A DNA stretch of 44,500 nt from Polyangiaceae bacterium (GCA_016933275.1 JAFGBI010000404.1:1-44500), one strand, 5' to 3'; counted from the first letter of the stretch, positions 24,892 through 34,583 are shown. Numbers and translations are program-made. The notes: generated by a model from the sequence alone, not told the origin.

Positions 24892-26499
24892 TCACCAGTA
24901 GCCGAAGCTGCGGGTCCAGAGCACGTACCCGCTGAGCAGCGCGTTCGTCGTGCCGTGGGCCACGATGGCGTCGAACAGCGAGCCGCGGCGCCACATCGCC
25001 AGCCCGTAGAGCGCCCCGACCGCCGTGCCGGCAATGTAGTCGTTGTGGAGGGCGCCGAATCCCACGGAGGACACCGCCAGGCCGAGCCAGCTCACCCGGC
25101 TGAACGGGACCTCCGTGTATCTGGCGTCGACGAACCTTCGGAGAAGGTAGCCGCGGAAAGCCAGCTCCTCGGCGATCGGTACCGTGACGACGGCGCCGAA
25201 CACGCGCAGCGCGAGCCACCCCGCGGCGCCCCAATTGGGCAGCGTCGCCAGGCCCTCCTCGATGGCGACCGACGTCGCGGTTTCCGGGACCGGGGCGAGC
25301 CAGATCCAGATGGCAAACGCAATCGTGCCGGCGACCGGGCCCCCGAGCGAGGGGCCCCGGAACGCAGCGACCAGATCGCGGCGATACCAGAAGACGACGG
25401 CAAGAACGGTGATGGTCCGAAGCCCGTACAGGGGATCGAAACTGGTCGGTAGGAAGAGGCCGACGATCATCGATAGCGCGAGCGCGCCGAGGAGTGGGAG
25501 CAACATGGGAGCTGGATCGGACGGCGCGTGGCTGCTCCCTGCCGGATCGTCGGTCGTCGCCGCGTCCGCGGCCCGCAGCCAACCCCAGCGTGATCCCCCC
25601 CCGATGAGCGCCCCCGACACCAGGCAGAAGAAGACCCAGCCCGCCTTCGAGTGGAACCCACCCATGGCCACCTCCGGCGAGACGCGAGCTCCCACCAAGA
25701 GCAGCGAGACCACCCGGGCCAGGTTGGCGAGGTAGATGGCGACGAGACCCACCGGGAACAGCAGGAACGAGCGCGGGAACCGATGCCGCGCGCGCGCGAC
25801 CCACAGATAGACGGCGACGAAGACCGCCATCAGACCCATTCCCTCCAGACCAGAGCACTCCCTCGCGATGGTTATCGCGAATCCTTCGACCCAGACGGCG
25901 CGCTCTGCCGCGTCGACCTGGACGTCGGCTCCCACCAGGGTGAGCGAGCGGGCGGTCAGATCGAGCGTCGTCTCGGCCAGCGGCTCCCAGAGGAACGAGG
26001 AAACCCAGCCGGAGAGGAAGGCGGCGAAGCCGGCGCCGAAACCCGCCAAGATCGGCCCCCGCATCTCGCTCACGACGCGCCGGAGCACGGGGATGGGGAG
26101 CAGCGCTGGGAGGAGCACCAGGACCGCGAAGAGCCCCAGAACGATCATCGAGAGGACCAGCCCGGCGTAGGCGAGGGGATGCTGGGGACCCACCGCAATC
26201 CAGTGGATCACGCCGAAGAACCCCAGGATCGACGCGAAGTGGAGCGCCAGGGGCCGGGCCAGGCGCGGCTGCGTGGGGCTCGTCTCGACCGCCGTCCGCA
26301 GGATCGCCAGCACCCGCCGACCCGAGAGCAATACGAACCCGGTGAGGCCGAGCGCGGCGAAGGTGACGACGCTGGTGAGGTGCTGCCACGGTCCCTGGTA
26401 CTGATGCAACAGGCCGTCGTATCGCAGCTTCACGACGAAGTACTCGCCGAATATCAGCGCCGTGAAGAGCGCAGCGCGGAGGAGGAGGCTTCGAAGCAT
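24892..26499 (-). CDS. xrtE: Exosortase E/CPBP protease fusion
   Basis: This 535-residue polytopic membrane protein is a fusion. The exosortase half has the transpeptidase-like triad C215 (ARECSGLEGMG), R262 (NLARVVSLL) and H283 (GGFHSKAGW). The C-terminal half is a CPBP (Rce1-like) intramembrane protease with E444-E445...R449 (EELAFRG), H485 (ALHND) and H515/N519 (HGTTNALL). This architecture is the exosortase E/protease of the VPEID-CTERM system, which sorts proteins with a C-terminal motif-helix-basic tail. I found no protein in the window with such a tail. It sits inside a run of surface-protein genes on the same strand. Confidence 0.9.
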   Translation of the reverse strand: MLRSLLLRAALFTALIFGEYFVVKLRYDGLLHQYQGPWQHLTSVVTFAALGLTGFVLLSGRRVLAILRTAVETSPTQPRLARPLALHFASILGFFGVIHWIAVGPQHPLAYAGLVLSMIVLGLFAVLVLLPALLPIPVLRRVVSEMRGPILAGFGAGFAAFLSGWVSSFLWEPLAETTLDLTARSLTLVGADVQVDAAERAVWVEGFAITIARECSGLEGMGLMAVFVAVYLWVARARHRFPRSFLLFPVGLVAIYLANLARVVSLLLVGARVSPEVAMGGFHSKAGWVFFCLVSGALIGGGSRWGWLRAADAATTDDPAGSSHAPSDPAPMLLPLLGALALSMIVGLFLPTSFDPLYGLRTITVLAVVFWYRRDLVAAFRGPSLGGPVAGTIAFAIWIWLAPVPETATSVAIEEGLATLPNWGAAGWLALRVFGAVVTVPIAEELAFRGYLLRRFVDARYTEVPFSRVSWLGLAVSSVGFGALHNDYIAGTAVGALYGLAMWRRGSLFDAIVAHGTTNALLSGYVLWTRSFGYW

Positions 26500-26858
26500 C
26501 GCGGTGACCTTCCGGGACGGGTATTCTGCTCGGAGCGACCTCGTGACGTGAACTTCGCCGCCCCATCCGAGATGTTTCCTTCTGCCCTGTCAAGTGCCCC
26601 GCGGTTGGATCCACGAGGGAGCCGCGGCGGGCGACGAGTCTCTTCGCGGGATGGAGCTGGAAGGTGTGACGGACCACGTTCGAGGGTCGATAGGTGGCGA
26701 GAGTCGTGGCGTCACAGGTCGCGAGCGACGCGGGGCTTCCCCGCGAGACCGTCGAGGAGTCGTTGTCCGGAGAGCCCGTCTCGGCGCCGCCGGAGAGCGC
26801 ACGACTCACGAAGGCGGCTCAGGGGAAGCGGTCGCTGCCAACCGCGCGAGTCCGACCA
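26500..26858. other. Non-coding stretch upstream of exosortase E
   Basis: No convincing gene is seen in these 359 bases. Open frames on both strands have low-complexity Arg/Ser/Pro composition. The 12-mer GGAGCGACCTCG lies at 26532-26543, 33-44 bases before the exosortase start, and may be part of a promoter. Confidence 0.5.
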
Positions 26859-28340
26859 TCACGGCGCGAAGGTCCGGTGCACGACCACGGGATCACCGAG
26901 CGGTCCCGTCTGCGTGTCCGTGACCACGAAGGTGGTGCTCTCATCGGGCACGACGGAGGTCTCGAAGACGCAGGTGTCCTGGAGGGCGACGAACTGCGAG
27001 ACGACGTTGAGCCCGAGGGCATCCGCGGGGGCGCGGTTGTAGATCTGCGTGTTGGCCAGACTGCGCTCACCCGTCAGCGAAAACAGACCCGTGCGGTCGA
27101 GGAGGTCCACGTTCTCGCTGCTGCCACCGGAGAGCACCACCACGGTCCCGCCCGCGCGGGGGAACGAGTCGAGGGCCGTGCTCCAGGAGGCGCCGATCGA
27201 TGCCAGGGTCCCGGCTGGAGCGGACGTCTGATCGAGCACCAGGAAGACATCGAAATCGTTCACGCTGAGGCGATTGGTGAGCTCGCTCGCGACCTCGAGG
27301 CGGCTCCAATCGTAGATACGACCCCGAGTCGCCGACGCCCAGTCCAGCGTCCGCACCACCTGGTTCTCTGCCTGAGCGGTCGCGTACTCGACGTAGGCCA
27401 GGACCCTTACCGGGTTTCGCGCCGGTAGGAAAACGGAATTGCCGAGCAGCATCTCCTGCGGGCGGCCCTGGTACGTCTGCCGGTAGTTCATGCAGAGCAG
27501 GGCGACGTTGCCGAACCTCGCGCCGACACACTCGCCGAGCTGGCAGATCCCGGACGGGCATTGCCGCGAGCAGGACCCACAATGGAATGGATCGCTGTTC
27601 AGATCCACGCAGGCGCCATTGCAGTCGGTGAGCCCAGGATCGCACTCGGCAACGCATGCGTATTCGCCACCGCCCACCGGCGCGCAGCGCGGCGTCGGCT
27701 CCGTGCATTGGGTGGTGCAGTCGCCGCACTGCGCCGGGTCGTTGAAGGGGGGAACGCAGGACCCACCGCCCTCGCCGCCATTCCAACCGCCGCTCGGGCT
27801 ACCGCCCGTGCCCACTCCGCCCTGGGCCCCGCCCACGCCGGCGCCCCCCAGGCCGCCCGCACCAGCGACGCCCGCGCCAGCGACGCCTGTGCCCTCCGCG
27901 CCCGTGCCAGCGCCGCCCTGGGTGCCGCCATTGGCCATCCCGCCCTGCGCACCCAACGGACCAGTCCCCCCCTGCTCGATGCCGGCGAACCCGCCGCCGC
28001 TGGCGCCGGCCGTTCCCCCCGCCTCACGGCCACCCGAGCCGCTCACCCCCGCCGTCGCCGGAGCGCCGGCCGCGGCCGCCCCCGCCGCACCGCCCAGTCC
28101 CCCGTCGAGGCGCCCGAGATCGCCCCCGCAGATCCCGAGCCCACAAGGCATCGACTCCGGACAATGCTGCCCGCAGCGACCGCAGTTGTCGTTGTCCGTC
28201 GACAGATCGACACAGTGCCCGTCACAGGCGCCCAGGCCGCGCGCGCAATCTCCACCTACCACCCCGGTCTCGGCACACGCCGCGGGCACGACGAGGGCCA
28301 CCATGACCGAAAGGACCCTTGCCACCGTCGCGCGCTTCAC
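26859..28340 (-). CDS. Exported Cys-rich and Gly-rich protein, probable lipoprotein
   Basis: The 493-residue product has a signal peptide ending near VPAAC (Cys22, a non-ideal lipobox). Cys-rich repeats of the CxGxCVDLxxDxxNCGxCGxxC type occur at about 35-72 and again at about 225-275, flanking a long Gly/Ala-rich region (about 75-195). Such Stig1-like repeats are common in myxobacterial lipoproteins. The C-terminal 220 residues look globular. The phrases VNDFDVFLVLDQTSAPAGTLASIG and GGTVVVLSGGSS suggest a Rossmann-like or glutamine-amidotransferase-like fold, which I cannot assign. The start overlaps the OmpA stop by 4 bases (ATGA), so the two are coupled. Confidence 0.75.
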   Translation of the reverse strand: MKRATVARVLSVMVALVVPAACAETGVVGGDCARGLGACDGHCVDLSTDNDNCGRCGQHCPESMPCGLGICGGDLGRLDGGLGGAAGAAAAGAPATAGVSGSGGREAGGTAGASGGGFAGIEQGGTGPLGAQGGMANGGTQGGAGTGAEGTGVAGAGVAGAGGLGGAGVGGAQGGVGTGGSPSGGWNGGEGGGSCVPPFNDPAQCGDCTTQCTEPTPRCAPVGGGEYACVAECDPGLTDCNGACVDLNSDPFHCGSCSRQCPSGICQLGECVGARFGNVALLCMNYRQTYQGRPQEMLLGNSVFLPARNPVRVLAYVEYATAQAENQVVRTLDWASATRGRIYDWSRLEVASELTNRLSVNDFDVFLVLDQTSAPAGTLASIGASWSTALDSFPRAGGTVVVLSGGSSENVDLLDRTGLFSLTGERSLANTQIYNRAPADALGLNVVSQFVALQDTCVFETSVVPDESTTFVVTDTQTGPLGDPVVVHRTFAP

Positions 28341-29905
28341 TTCGTTGCCTCCGGAACGATCGCGTCCTGCTCAGCGTCCTTGCCGGCCTCCGCGGGCTGC
28401 ACCGGCGGCGGCGCAGCCGCGCTCGGGCTCTCCCCTCCGACGGATTTGGCTTTCGCCCTGGTGACCCGGAACTCGACGCGTCGATTGAGGAACCGCACCC
28501 GCTCATCCATGGCGTCGCCCTCCGCTCGCGGCCGGGACTCGCCGAAACCCTCGTGGCTCAGACGGGGAGCCTCGATCCCATGCTCGACGAGGAACTCCTG
28601 CACCGACAGCGCCCGCCGCTCGCTCAGCTGACGGTTGTACTCCTCGTCCCCCACGGAGTCCGTGTGACCCTCGATGTGAATGTGGACATACTCGGGATGA
28701 TCGGCGAGAAGCTTCGTCAGCCGTTCGAGCAGCGAGTAGCTCTGCCGCCGAATGACCGCGCTGTTGATCCCGAAGTGCACGGTGTCGTCGAGCACGATCC
28801 GGTCGCCGACGACGCGCACCTGCTCCTCGTCGGGACAGCCGTCGTGGTCGGCGTAGCCGTTCCTGGTCTCCGGCTCGTTGGGGCAGAGGTCCTCGGGGTC
28901 GGGGAACCCGTCCTGGTCGTTGTCGGGATCGGGACACCCGTCCGCGTCCTCGAATCCGTCCTTGTCCTCGGGATCGAGCGGACACTTGTCCTTACCGTCG
29001 AGGACGCCATCCTGGTCGTTGTCGGGATCGGGGCAGCCGTCCGCGTCCTCAAACTGGTCTCGGTCCTCGGCGACCAACGGACAGCGGTCGTCCGCGTCCT
29101 CGATGGTGTCCTCGTCGTTGTCGAGCTCGGGACAGCCATCCGCGTCTCGGAAGCCGTCCTTGTCCTCGGGAACCGTCGGGCACTCGTCGACGCTGTCGAA
29201 GATCCCGTCGAGGTCAGTGTCGCGCTCCTTCGGCGATGGCTCTCCGCGACGGCCAAAATCGAAGACCCCGTGCGCGCCGACGGTCAACACGTGCGCGTCG
29301 GCCGGACGGAGCTCATCGTTCGGCTGCAGCACTTGGACGTAGCTCACCTCCGGGCCCAGGCCCCAGAGCATACCGCGCAGCCAAAAATCCCACCCGACCT
29401 CGCCCTTGAAGTATGGACGGGTGAGCCCTCCGGTCTGGACGGCGCCCGCGCTGCCCGCCGCGAAGAGTCCGCTCCTCAGGGGCACCTTCGGGGGGACGGC
29501 GTAGACGAACCCGCTCGGTCCGCGCTCGGGCGGCGCTGGCGGTGGAGGCTCCCAGGCGAAGGGGCGCAGACGGATCCCGAGCCCACCCCCGCCCGCAGTC
29601 GCCGCTCCACCATCCGCCAGCTCGTCGCTGGTGGGGGCCTTGCCGTCCGCGAGCCAGAGCCCGATCCCCTCGATCTCGACCCCGAGCATCCTCGCGATCG
29701 GTAGCTCCGCGGCGAGCGAACCGCTCATCCCGAACGAGAGCTCACGGCCCTGATGCCCGCCGACCGCGTGCGACAGTCCCGCGGTGGCATGGAGACGCAG
29801 CGATTCGGCTCGACCCGGCACCGTGTTGGAGACGATCCCAAGCGCGAGAAGAAACCCGCCGAGCTGCGACGTTCGGTGACCCACCAGTGACGATGGAACG
29901 ACCAT
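28337..29905 (-). CDS. OmpA-family protein with thrombospondin type 3 repeats
   Basis: From the ATG at 29905 the product has 522 residues with an N-terminal signal sequence (about 15-34, cleavage near GRAES). An N-terminal barrel-like region is followed by a series of calcium-binding thrombospondin type 3 repeats (DTDLDGIFDSVDECP, DNDQDGVLDGKDKCP and similar). The C-terminal OmpA domain binds peptidoglycan, with HIEGHTDSVGDEEYNRQLSERRA carrying the expected Asp and Arg. It probably links the outer membrane to the cell wall. The frame extends 24 codons upstream to 29977, but that adds a non-signal-like N-terminus. It is the first gene of a coupled pair with the Cys-rich protein. Confidence 0.88.
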   Translation of the reverse strand: MVVPSSLVGHRTSQLGGFLLALGIVSNTVPGRAESLRLHATAGLSHAVGGHQGRELSFGMSGSLAAELPIARMLGVEIEGIGLWLADGKAPTSDELADGGAATAGGGGLGIRLRPFAWEPPPPAPPERGPSGFVYAVPPKVPLRSGLFAAGSAGAVQTGGLTRPYFKGEVGWDFWLRGMLWGLGPEVSYVQVLQPNDELRPADAHVLTVGAHGVFDFGRRGEPSPKERDTDLDGIFDSVDECPTVPEDKDGFRDADGCPELDNDEDTIEDADDRCPLVAEDRDQFEDADGCPDPDNDQDGVLDGKDKCPLDPEDKDGFEDADGCPDPDNDQDGFPDPEDLCPNEPETRNGYADHDGCPDEEQVRVVGDRIVLDDTVHFGINSAVIRRQSYSLLERLTKLLADHPEYVHIHIEGHTDSVGDEEYNRQLSERRALSVQEFLVEHGIEAPRLSHEGFGESRPRAEGDAMDERVRFLNRRVEFRVTRAKAKSVGGESPSAAAPPPVQPAEAGKDAEQDAIVPEATK

Positions 29906-30787
29906 CTCGCGAAAAAGGTAACAGGTTCGCCGAAGAAGCGGGGAGTCTTCGGCGAGGAGCGACCTCGCGCGGGGCACCGCTCACCGCCCGAGGCGAGCCA
30001 TTCTCGCGAAAACGACCGCGGCCAGGCCGAGTCTCGGCCGGTGAACCCGGCGAGTTTCGCCAAGCTCGCTATACGCCTGCGCAGGCCGCTGTCCCGCCGG
30101 CTCGGGGATGGGTCGATGTAGGGCATCCACTCTAGACGCCCATGGCGAGGGAACCCGGAGCAGCGGCCACCACCGCTCGTGCCGAGGCTCCCCGTCGCGG
30201 CCGAACGAAGGACGTCCGGTCCTTCGTCAGAGGAATCCGTTCTGCCTATTCCTTCCCTGATCGCAAGCTCGACCGTCGGTCTATAGGACAGGGAGGACGC
30301 CCGAACCTGGCGATGCACTCGACGAGCCGAGGCGTCCCGAGCTGGGTGCGAGCACGCCGATCCCGGCGCCGCCGAAGCCGAGGAAGGAGTGGCCCATGGT
30401 CCGCCAAGTACCGGTGCTGGGCGGCGGTGCGCCTCGATGGTGTCATCCGCTGGGCTCGTGCTCGATCCCCTCCTGCTCGGAGCGTCGCCGACGTCCTGCC
30501 TCGACCGTCCCGTGGCGGCGCGAAGACCCCACGGTATTGCGCAGTACTCCACGCGCGCTTGCCCGGCGGGGCGGCAGCTCCGGGTGCTGCATGGGATCGG
30601 CGACCAGGCGATCGACCGGAGCCTCAACCCACTGCCACGAGAGGGAGCGTTGGTCCACTACGCCTGCAGCGGCAAGGCGTTCCGCACCGACTGAGCAGCG
30701 ACCTCGGCGCTCGCGGCGAGACCCGCGACGAGCGAGGAGCTCAGCTCGACCCCAAGAACGGACCCGTTAGCGGGTCGAACCGGATGC
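29906..30787. other. Long intergenic region with hairpins
   Basis: I find no supportable gene in these 882 bases. Open frames on both strands have Arg/Pro-biased composition. Visible structure includes a 10-bp perfect stem at 29927-29955 with a 9-base loop, just upstream of the OmpA start; the 12-mer GGAGCGACCTCG at 29956-29967; and a 9-bp perfect stem at 30205-30227 with a 5-base loop. The region separates divergent genes and must hold promoters for both. Confidence 0.5.
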
Positions 30788-32092
30788 GTGCGGCACCACC
30801 CGAGCATCCCGAAGGAGTTCCGAGAGCGCTCGGTCCCCTGGCCGTTCGCCGTGGTGATCCTCGTGGCGGCAACAGCGTGGCTCGTCAATCGGCCCTCCGC
30901 CCCCGCGCGCGCAGAGGAGGCGAACGGGATGGCCGCGGTCAAGGGGGCCGCAGCCACCGAGGCCGCGGCGAGCGAGCGGGCGGCTTCTTCGGAGCTGGAG
31001 CTCGCCTGGCGCGGGGTCACGTTCGGCAGACCCTGGGTCGAGGACGAGGCGGGGCAATCACGGGCGGCGGGGCTCACCCTCCGGATGCCGGTCCCGGCGG
31101 GGGTCGTGGTGCTCTGTTCGCAGGGCAACCGGAGTGCGGAAGGCCGCACCCACGCCCTTCCGCAGAACCTCCACGCGATCGACCTTTCGAACCGCGCCCT
31201 GGCAACGGTGCCGATCGTTGCCGCAGCTCCCGGCGTGGTCGCATACGTCTTCCGGGACGCCGGTGACGATCCCAACGGCGGTAGCGGCTACGGAAACCAG
31301 GTGCGCGTCCTCCACCATCACGGCCTGTTCACGGAGTACGCGCACCTCGACCGCGTCGACGTGGAGGTGGGCCAGGACGTCCGAGCCGGACAGCGGCTCG
31401 GCACCATGGGCCGCACGGGGCTGGCCGGCGACCGCCACCTGCATTTCAGCCTCCACCGGGGGGTCATCGATGGAGGCGGCGTCCCCCCGACCATCGAGAT
31501 GGCGGCGCTCGTGTCCGAGGAGCTCGGCGACGACCGAGGCTTCGCGGTCCGCCCGAGCGGCGCGATACGCTGTAGCCCCGAGGGACGGCCCTGGTCGGGT
31601 GCGCTCTACGCGTCGGAGAATGACGGCGGGCAGACGGTGCTGGGCCAGGCGCCCCCGAAGCTCGCGGCCCTCGTGCGACAGGCCGGGGGCGAGCTCGCCC
31701 GCTCCGTGGATCGACGCGCGCGGCTGTGGCACTTCTCGACAGAGGTCCCGCGCACGACACCCGCGGCGGCGCGGCGCTTCCTCGAGCCGCTGCTCGCGGA
31801 GGACGAGCGCGATCCGGTCACGCACTATGGGTGGGCCGTGGAGGTGGACCTGCCGGAGGGCGACCTGCGCGCGGCGCTCGCCCACCTCGAACGCGCAGCC
31901 GCCCTCAACCAAGAACCCGCGCTCTACGAGCCGTGGATCGACGCTTGGATCGCCAACCAGCGCGGGGGGATCGCACTCCGGCGCCGCCAACCCGCGCTCG
32001 CCGAGGCCGAGTTCGCCGCCGCCGAGGCCCAGCTACCCATCCCCGAGGTGGTCGCGTTCGCCGTGCGGCAGCGCGCGCGCTTGGCGGAGTGA
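30788..32092 (+). CDS. M23 family metallopeptidase with C-terminal helical repeats
   Basis: The 434-residue protein starts at a GTG and has an N-terminal hydrophobic segment (about 18-33), acting as a signal peptide or membrane anchor. Residues about 90-225 form a LytM/M23 domain: HAIDLS supplies the HxxxD zinc ligands, GNQVRVLHHHGLFTEYAHLD is the central strand pair, and HLHFSL is the HxH motif. This predicts a periplasmic peptidoglycan endopeptidase. The C-terminal 150 residues look like TPR-type helices (LRAALAHLERAAALNQEPALYEPWI). It is convergent with the isc operon. Confidence 0.85.
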   Translation: MRHHPSIPKEFRERSVPWPFAVVILVAATAWLVNRPSAPARAEEANGMAAVKGAAATEAAASERAASSELELAWRGVTFGRPWVEDEAGQSRAAGLTLRMPVPAGVVVLCSQGNRSAEGRTHALPQNLHAIDLSNRALATVPIVAAAPGVVAYVFRDAGDDPNGGSGYGNQVRVLHHHGLFTEYAHLDRVDVEVGQDVRAGQRLGTMGRTGLAGDRHLHFSLHRGVIDGGGVPPTIEMAALVSEELGDDRGFAVRPSGAIRCSPEGRPWSGALYASENDGGQTVLGQAPPKLAALVRQAGGELARSVDRRARLWHFSTEVPRTTPAAARRFLEPLLAEDERDPVTHYGWAVEVDLPEGDLRAALAHLERAAALNQEPALYEPWIDAWIANQRGGIALRRRQPALAEAEFAAAEAQLPIPEVVAFAVRQRARLAE

Positions 32093-32246
32093 GGTGTCGG
32101 TGAGCACCCCGCGCGACGCTGGTCGAAGGTCGCGATGAAGACGGCGAGGTCTCGGCGGATCTCGTCGCGCTGAGGAGCCGACGGCGCGTCGGTCGTGAGC
32201 GGCGACTCCGAACTGGCTGGCGGATGGCGGCTGGCGCTGCCGTCTC

Positions 32247-32594
32247 CTACCGCTCCGGCCGCTTCACGTCCGGGTGCTCGTTGTAGAAGGCGTCCAGGCT
32301 CTCCTTGGTGATGCGCACGGCGACCAAGCCGTCGCGCTCGATCCTCGCCTGACAGCCGAGCCTCGAGTGCATGCGCACGTCGAAGGCCTTGTCGAGGATG
32401 TCCTCTTCTTCGTCGGACGGCTCCGACAGCAGATCGGCCCCTTCTTCCACGTAGACGTGGCAGGTGGAGCAGGCACAGACCCCGCCGCACGCGTCGCCCT
32501 CGGGGGCGCCACCCCGCTTCGAGGCCTGGAGGATGGTCGTGCCGAGCTCGACGTCCACCTCGATGGCCTGCTCGATGAAGCGCACCCGCGGCAT
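32247..32594 (-). CDS. fdx: Isc-type [2Fe-2S] ferredoxin
   Basis: This 115-residue adrenodoxin-type ferredoxin has cluster ligands C36, C42, C45 (C-x5-C-x2-C) and C81. The acidic segment SEPSDEEEDILDKA (about 57-70) is typical of Isc ferredoxins that donate electrons to IscS/IscU during cluster assembly. It is the last gene of the isc operon, starting 3 bases after the hscA stop. No iscX-like gene follows. Confidence 0.93.
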   Translation of the reverse strand: MPRVRFIEQAIEVDVELGTTILQASKRGGAPEGDACGGVCACSTCHVYVEEGADLLSEPSDEEEDILDKAFDVRMHSRLGCQARIERDGLVAVRITKESLDAFYNEHPDVKRPER

Positions 32595-32597
32595 GGC

Positions 32598-34574
32598 TCA
32601 GCTTCCTCCTGGCGGCGGGCGGCCCGCGCGCGCGATCTCGTGGGCGGCCACGTGGGCGTCCACGCCGGCGGCGCCTTGCACCTCGGCAGCCACGTCGCCG
32701 AGCCGCTTGCCCGCGATGGCGGCCTTCATCGCGCGATCCATGCGCCGGCCCGCCCAGTCGTGCGTCGCCCGATCGAGCTCGGCAATGGCGCCCTGTATCG
32801 TGCTCGCCTTCCGGGCGCCCGCGATCGCCTCCCGGAGGGCAGCGGCGGCCCGATCCACGGCCGCTCGCTCCTCGGTGGCGAGCAGATCAGGATCGGTCGC
32901 CAGCGCCTTGTCGGTCGCGAGCAGGATCCGCTGGCCCTCGACCCGCCCGTCCGCTAGCCGCCGCGCCTCGAGATCCTCGTCCCCATGATCGATGGCGTCG
33001 ATCAGCATGTCCTCGATCTGCTCGTCGGTGAGGCCGTAGCTCGGCACTACCTCGATCTTCTGTTCGATGCCGGTGGTGAGCTCGACCGCCCGCACCGCCA
33101 GGAGGTTGTTCTCGTCAACGTAGAAGTGCACCTCGAGCCGGGCCATCCCGGCCGACATCGGAGGGATCCCCTTCAGGGTGAAGCGCGCGAGCGAGCGGCA
33201 GTCCTGGGCGAGCTCCCGCTCGCCCTGCACCACGTGGATCTCGAAACCGGTCTGGTCATCGGCGAAGGTGGTAAAGACGCTCTTGGCCCCCGCCGGGATG
33301 GTGGTGTTCCGGGGCAGCACGCGATCCACCCCGCCCCCCATCGTCTCCACGCCGAGGCTCAGCGGCAGCACGTCGAGCAGGAGCACCTCGTCGCTCTGGT
33401 TCACGAGGAGCGCCGCCTGCACGGCCGCGCCACAGGCGACGACGAGATCGGGATCGATGTCGCCGAGCGGCTCCTGTCCAAAGATCTCCTGCACGTAGCT
33501 TCGCACGCGGGGCATGCGCGTCGAGCCGCCGACGAGGATCACGCCGTCGATGGCGGACGGCTCCACCCCCGCATCGCGCAGGGCGCGCCGGCAGGCGCGG
33601 CCGGTCCGCTCGAGCAGCGGGAGGATGAGCGCGTCGAGCTCGTCCCGGGTGAGGCGAAACTCCGCGGTCCCGCCCCCCCGCCGCGGCAACTCGAGCAGGG
33701 ACTCGGTCACCTCCGTGAGCGCGTGCTTCACCCGGCGCGCGGACTCGAGCGCGAGGCTCACCACCTCCGCCGGGGGCGCATCGACGGCTTCCCCGCCGCC
33801 CGCGCTCACCCCGGCCGCCGCGAACCCCATGGCAACCAGGATCCGATCGGCGATCAGCCGATCCATGTCGTCGCCGCCGAGGGCGCTGTCGCCGCCGGTG
33901 CTCCGCACCTGGAAGACGCCGTCGTCGAGGACGAGGATGGTGATGTCGAAGGTACCGCCGCCGAGATCGAAGACGGCGAAGAGGCCGTTGCTCCGGGTCT
34001 CGAGCCCATAGGCGAGCGCGGCCGCGGTCGGTTCGTTCAAGAGGCGCAGGACCTCTAGCCCGGCGAGACGCCCGGCGTCCTTGGTCGCCTGTCGCTGCGC
34101 GTCGTCGAAATAGGCGGGCACGGTGATCACGACGCCGCCGATCGCCTTGAGCTGGTCCTCCGCGCTCTTCTTCAGCGACCGCAGGATGTCGGCGCTCACC
34201 TCGACCGGAGAGACACTGCGCTCACCGACGTCGAAGCGCACGGTCCGCGCTGCCTCTGCCGACGCGGGCTCCACGAAGCGATACGCCCCGAGCAGCCGGA
34301 TCTGCGGATCGTCCATCCCCCGCCCCACGAACCGCTTCACGCTCGCGATCGTGCGGGTGGGCGCGCGGGTGGCGTAGCTGCGAGCCGAGGCCCCGACGAC
34401 CACCGCCCCGTGATCCCCGTAGTAGACGATGCTCGGCAGGAGGGCCGTCCCGTCACAGGTCGTCAGCGCCACCGGGCGTCCGTCGCGGACGTGAGCGACG
34501 ATCGAATTCGTGGTGCCGAGATCGATGCCGATCGGCTTCGGTGGCGCCTTGGGGTCGTAGATGTCAAGGAGCAT
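32598..34574 (-). CDS. hscA: Fe-S cluster assembly chaperone HscA
   Basis: HscA is the Hsp70-class ATPase that, with HscB, releases clusters from IscU. The actin-like ATPase domain has PIGIDLGTTNSIVAHV (14-29), VVITVPAYFDDAQRQATKDAG, LLNEPTAAALAYG and FDLGGGTFDITIL. The linker DVLPLSLGVETMGG and a substrate-binding domain follow. Its 658 residues are somewhat longer than E. coli HscA (616). The start lies nine bases after the hscB stop, in the same operon. Confidence 0.95.
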   Translation of the reverse strand: MLLDIYDPKAPPKPIGIDLGTTNSIVAHVRDGRPVALTTCDGTALLPSIVYYGDHGAVVVGASARSYATRAPTRTIASVKRFVGRGMDDPQIRLLGAYRFVEPASAEAARTVRFDVGERSVSPVEVSADILRSLKKSAEDQLKAIGGVVITVPAYFDDAQRQATKDAGRLAGLEVLRLLNEPTAAALAYGLETRSNGLFAVFDLGGGTFDITILVLDDGVFQVRSTGGDSALGGDDMDRLIADRILVAMGFAAAGVSAGGGEAVDAPPAEVVSLALESARRVKHALTEVTESLLELPRRGGGTAEFRLTRDELDALILPLLERTGRACRRALRDAGVEPSAIDGVILVGGSTRMPRVRSYVQEIFGQEPLGDIDPDLVVACGAAVQAALLVNQSDEVLLLDVLPLSLGVETMGGGVDRVLPRNTTIPAGAKSVFTTFADDQTGFEIHVVQGERELAQDCRSLARFTLKGIPPMSAGMARLEVHFYVDENNLLAVRAVELTTGIEQKIEVVPSYGLTDEQIEDMLIDAIDHGDEDLEARRLADGRVEGQRILLATDKALATDPDLLATEERAAVDRAAAALREAIAGARKASTIQGAIAELDRATHDWAGRRMDRAMKAAIAGKRLGDVAAEVQGAAGVDAHVAAHEIARAGRPPPGGS

Positions 34575-34583
34575 GGGCCGGCA

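Noticed and set aside
28840..29230. DNA repeats in the OmpA gene as a CRISPR-like array
   Set aside because: The repeats encode thrombospondin type 3 units in one frame with no spacers of unrelated sequence.
30142..30787. Possible genes in the 29906-30787 gap
   Set aside because: All frames have biased Arg/Pro/Ser composition, lack plausible start contexts and show no recognisable motifs.
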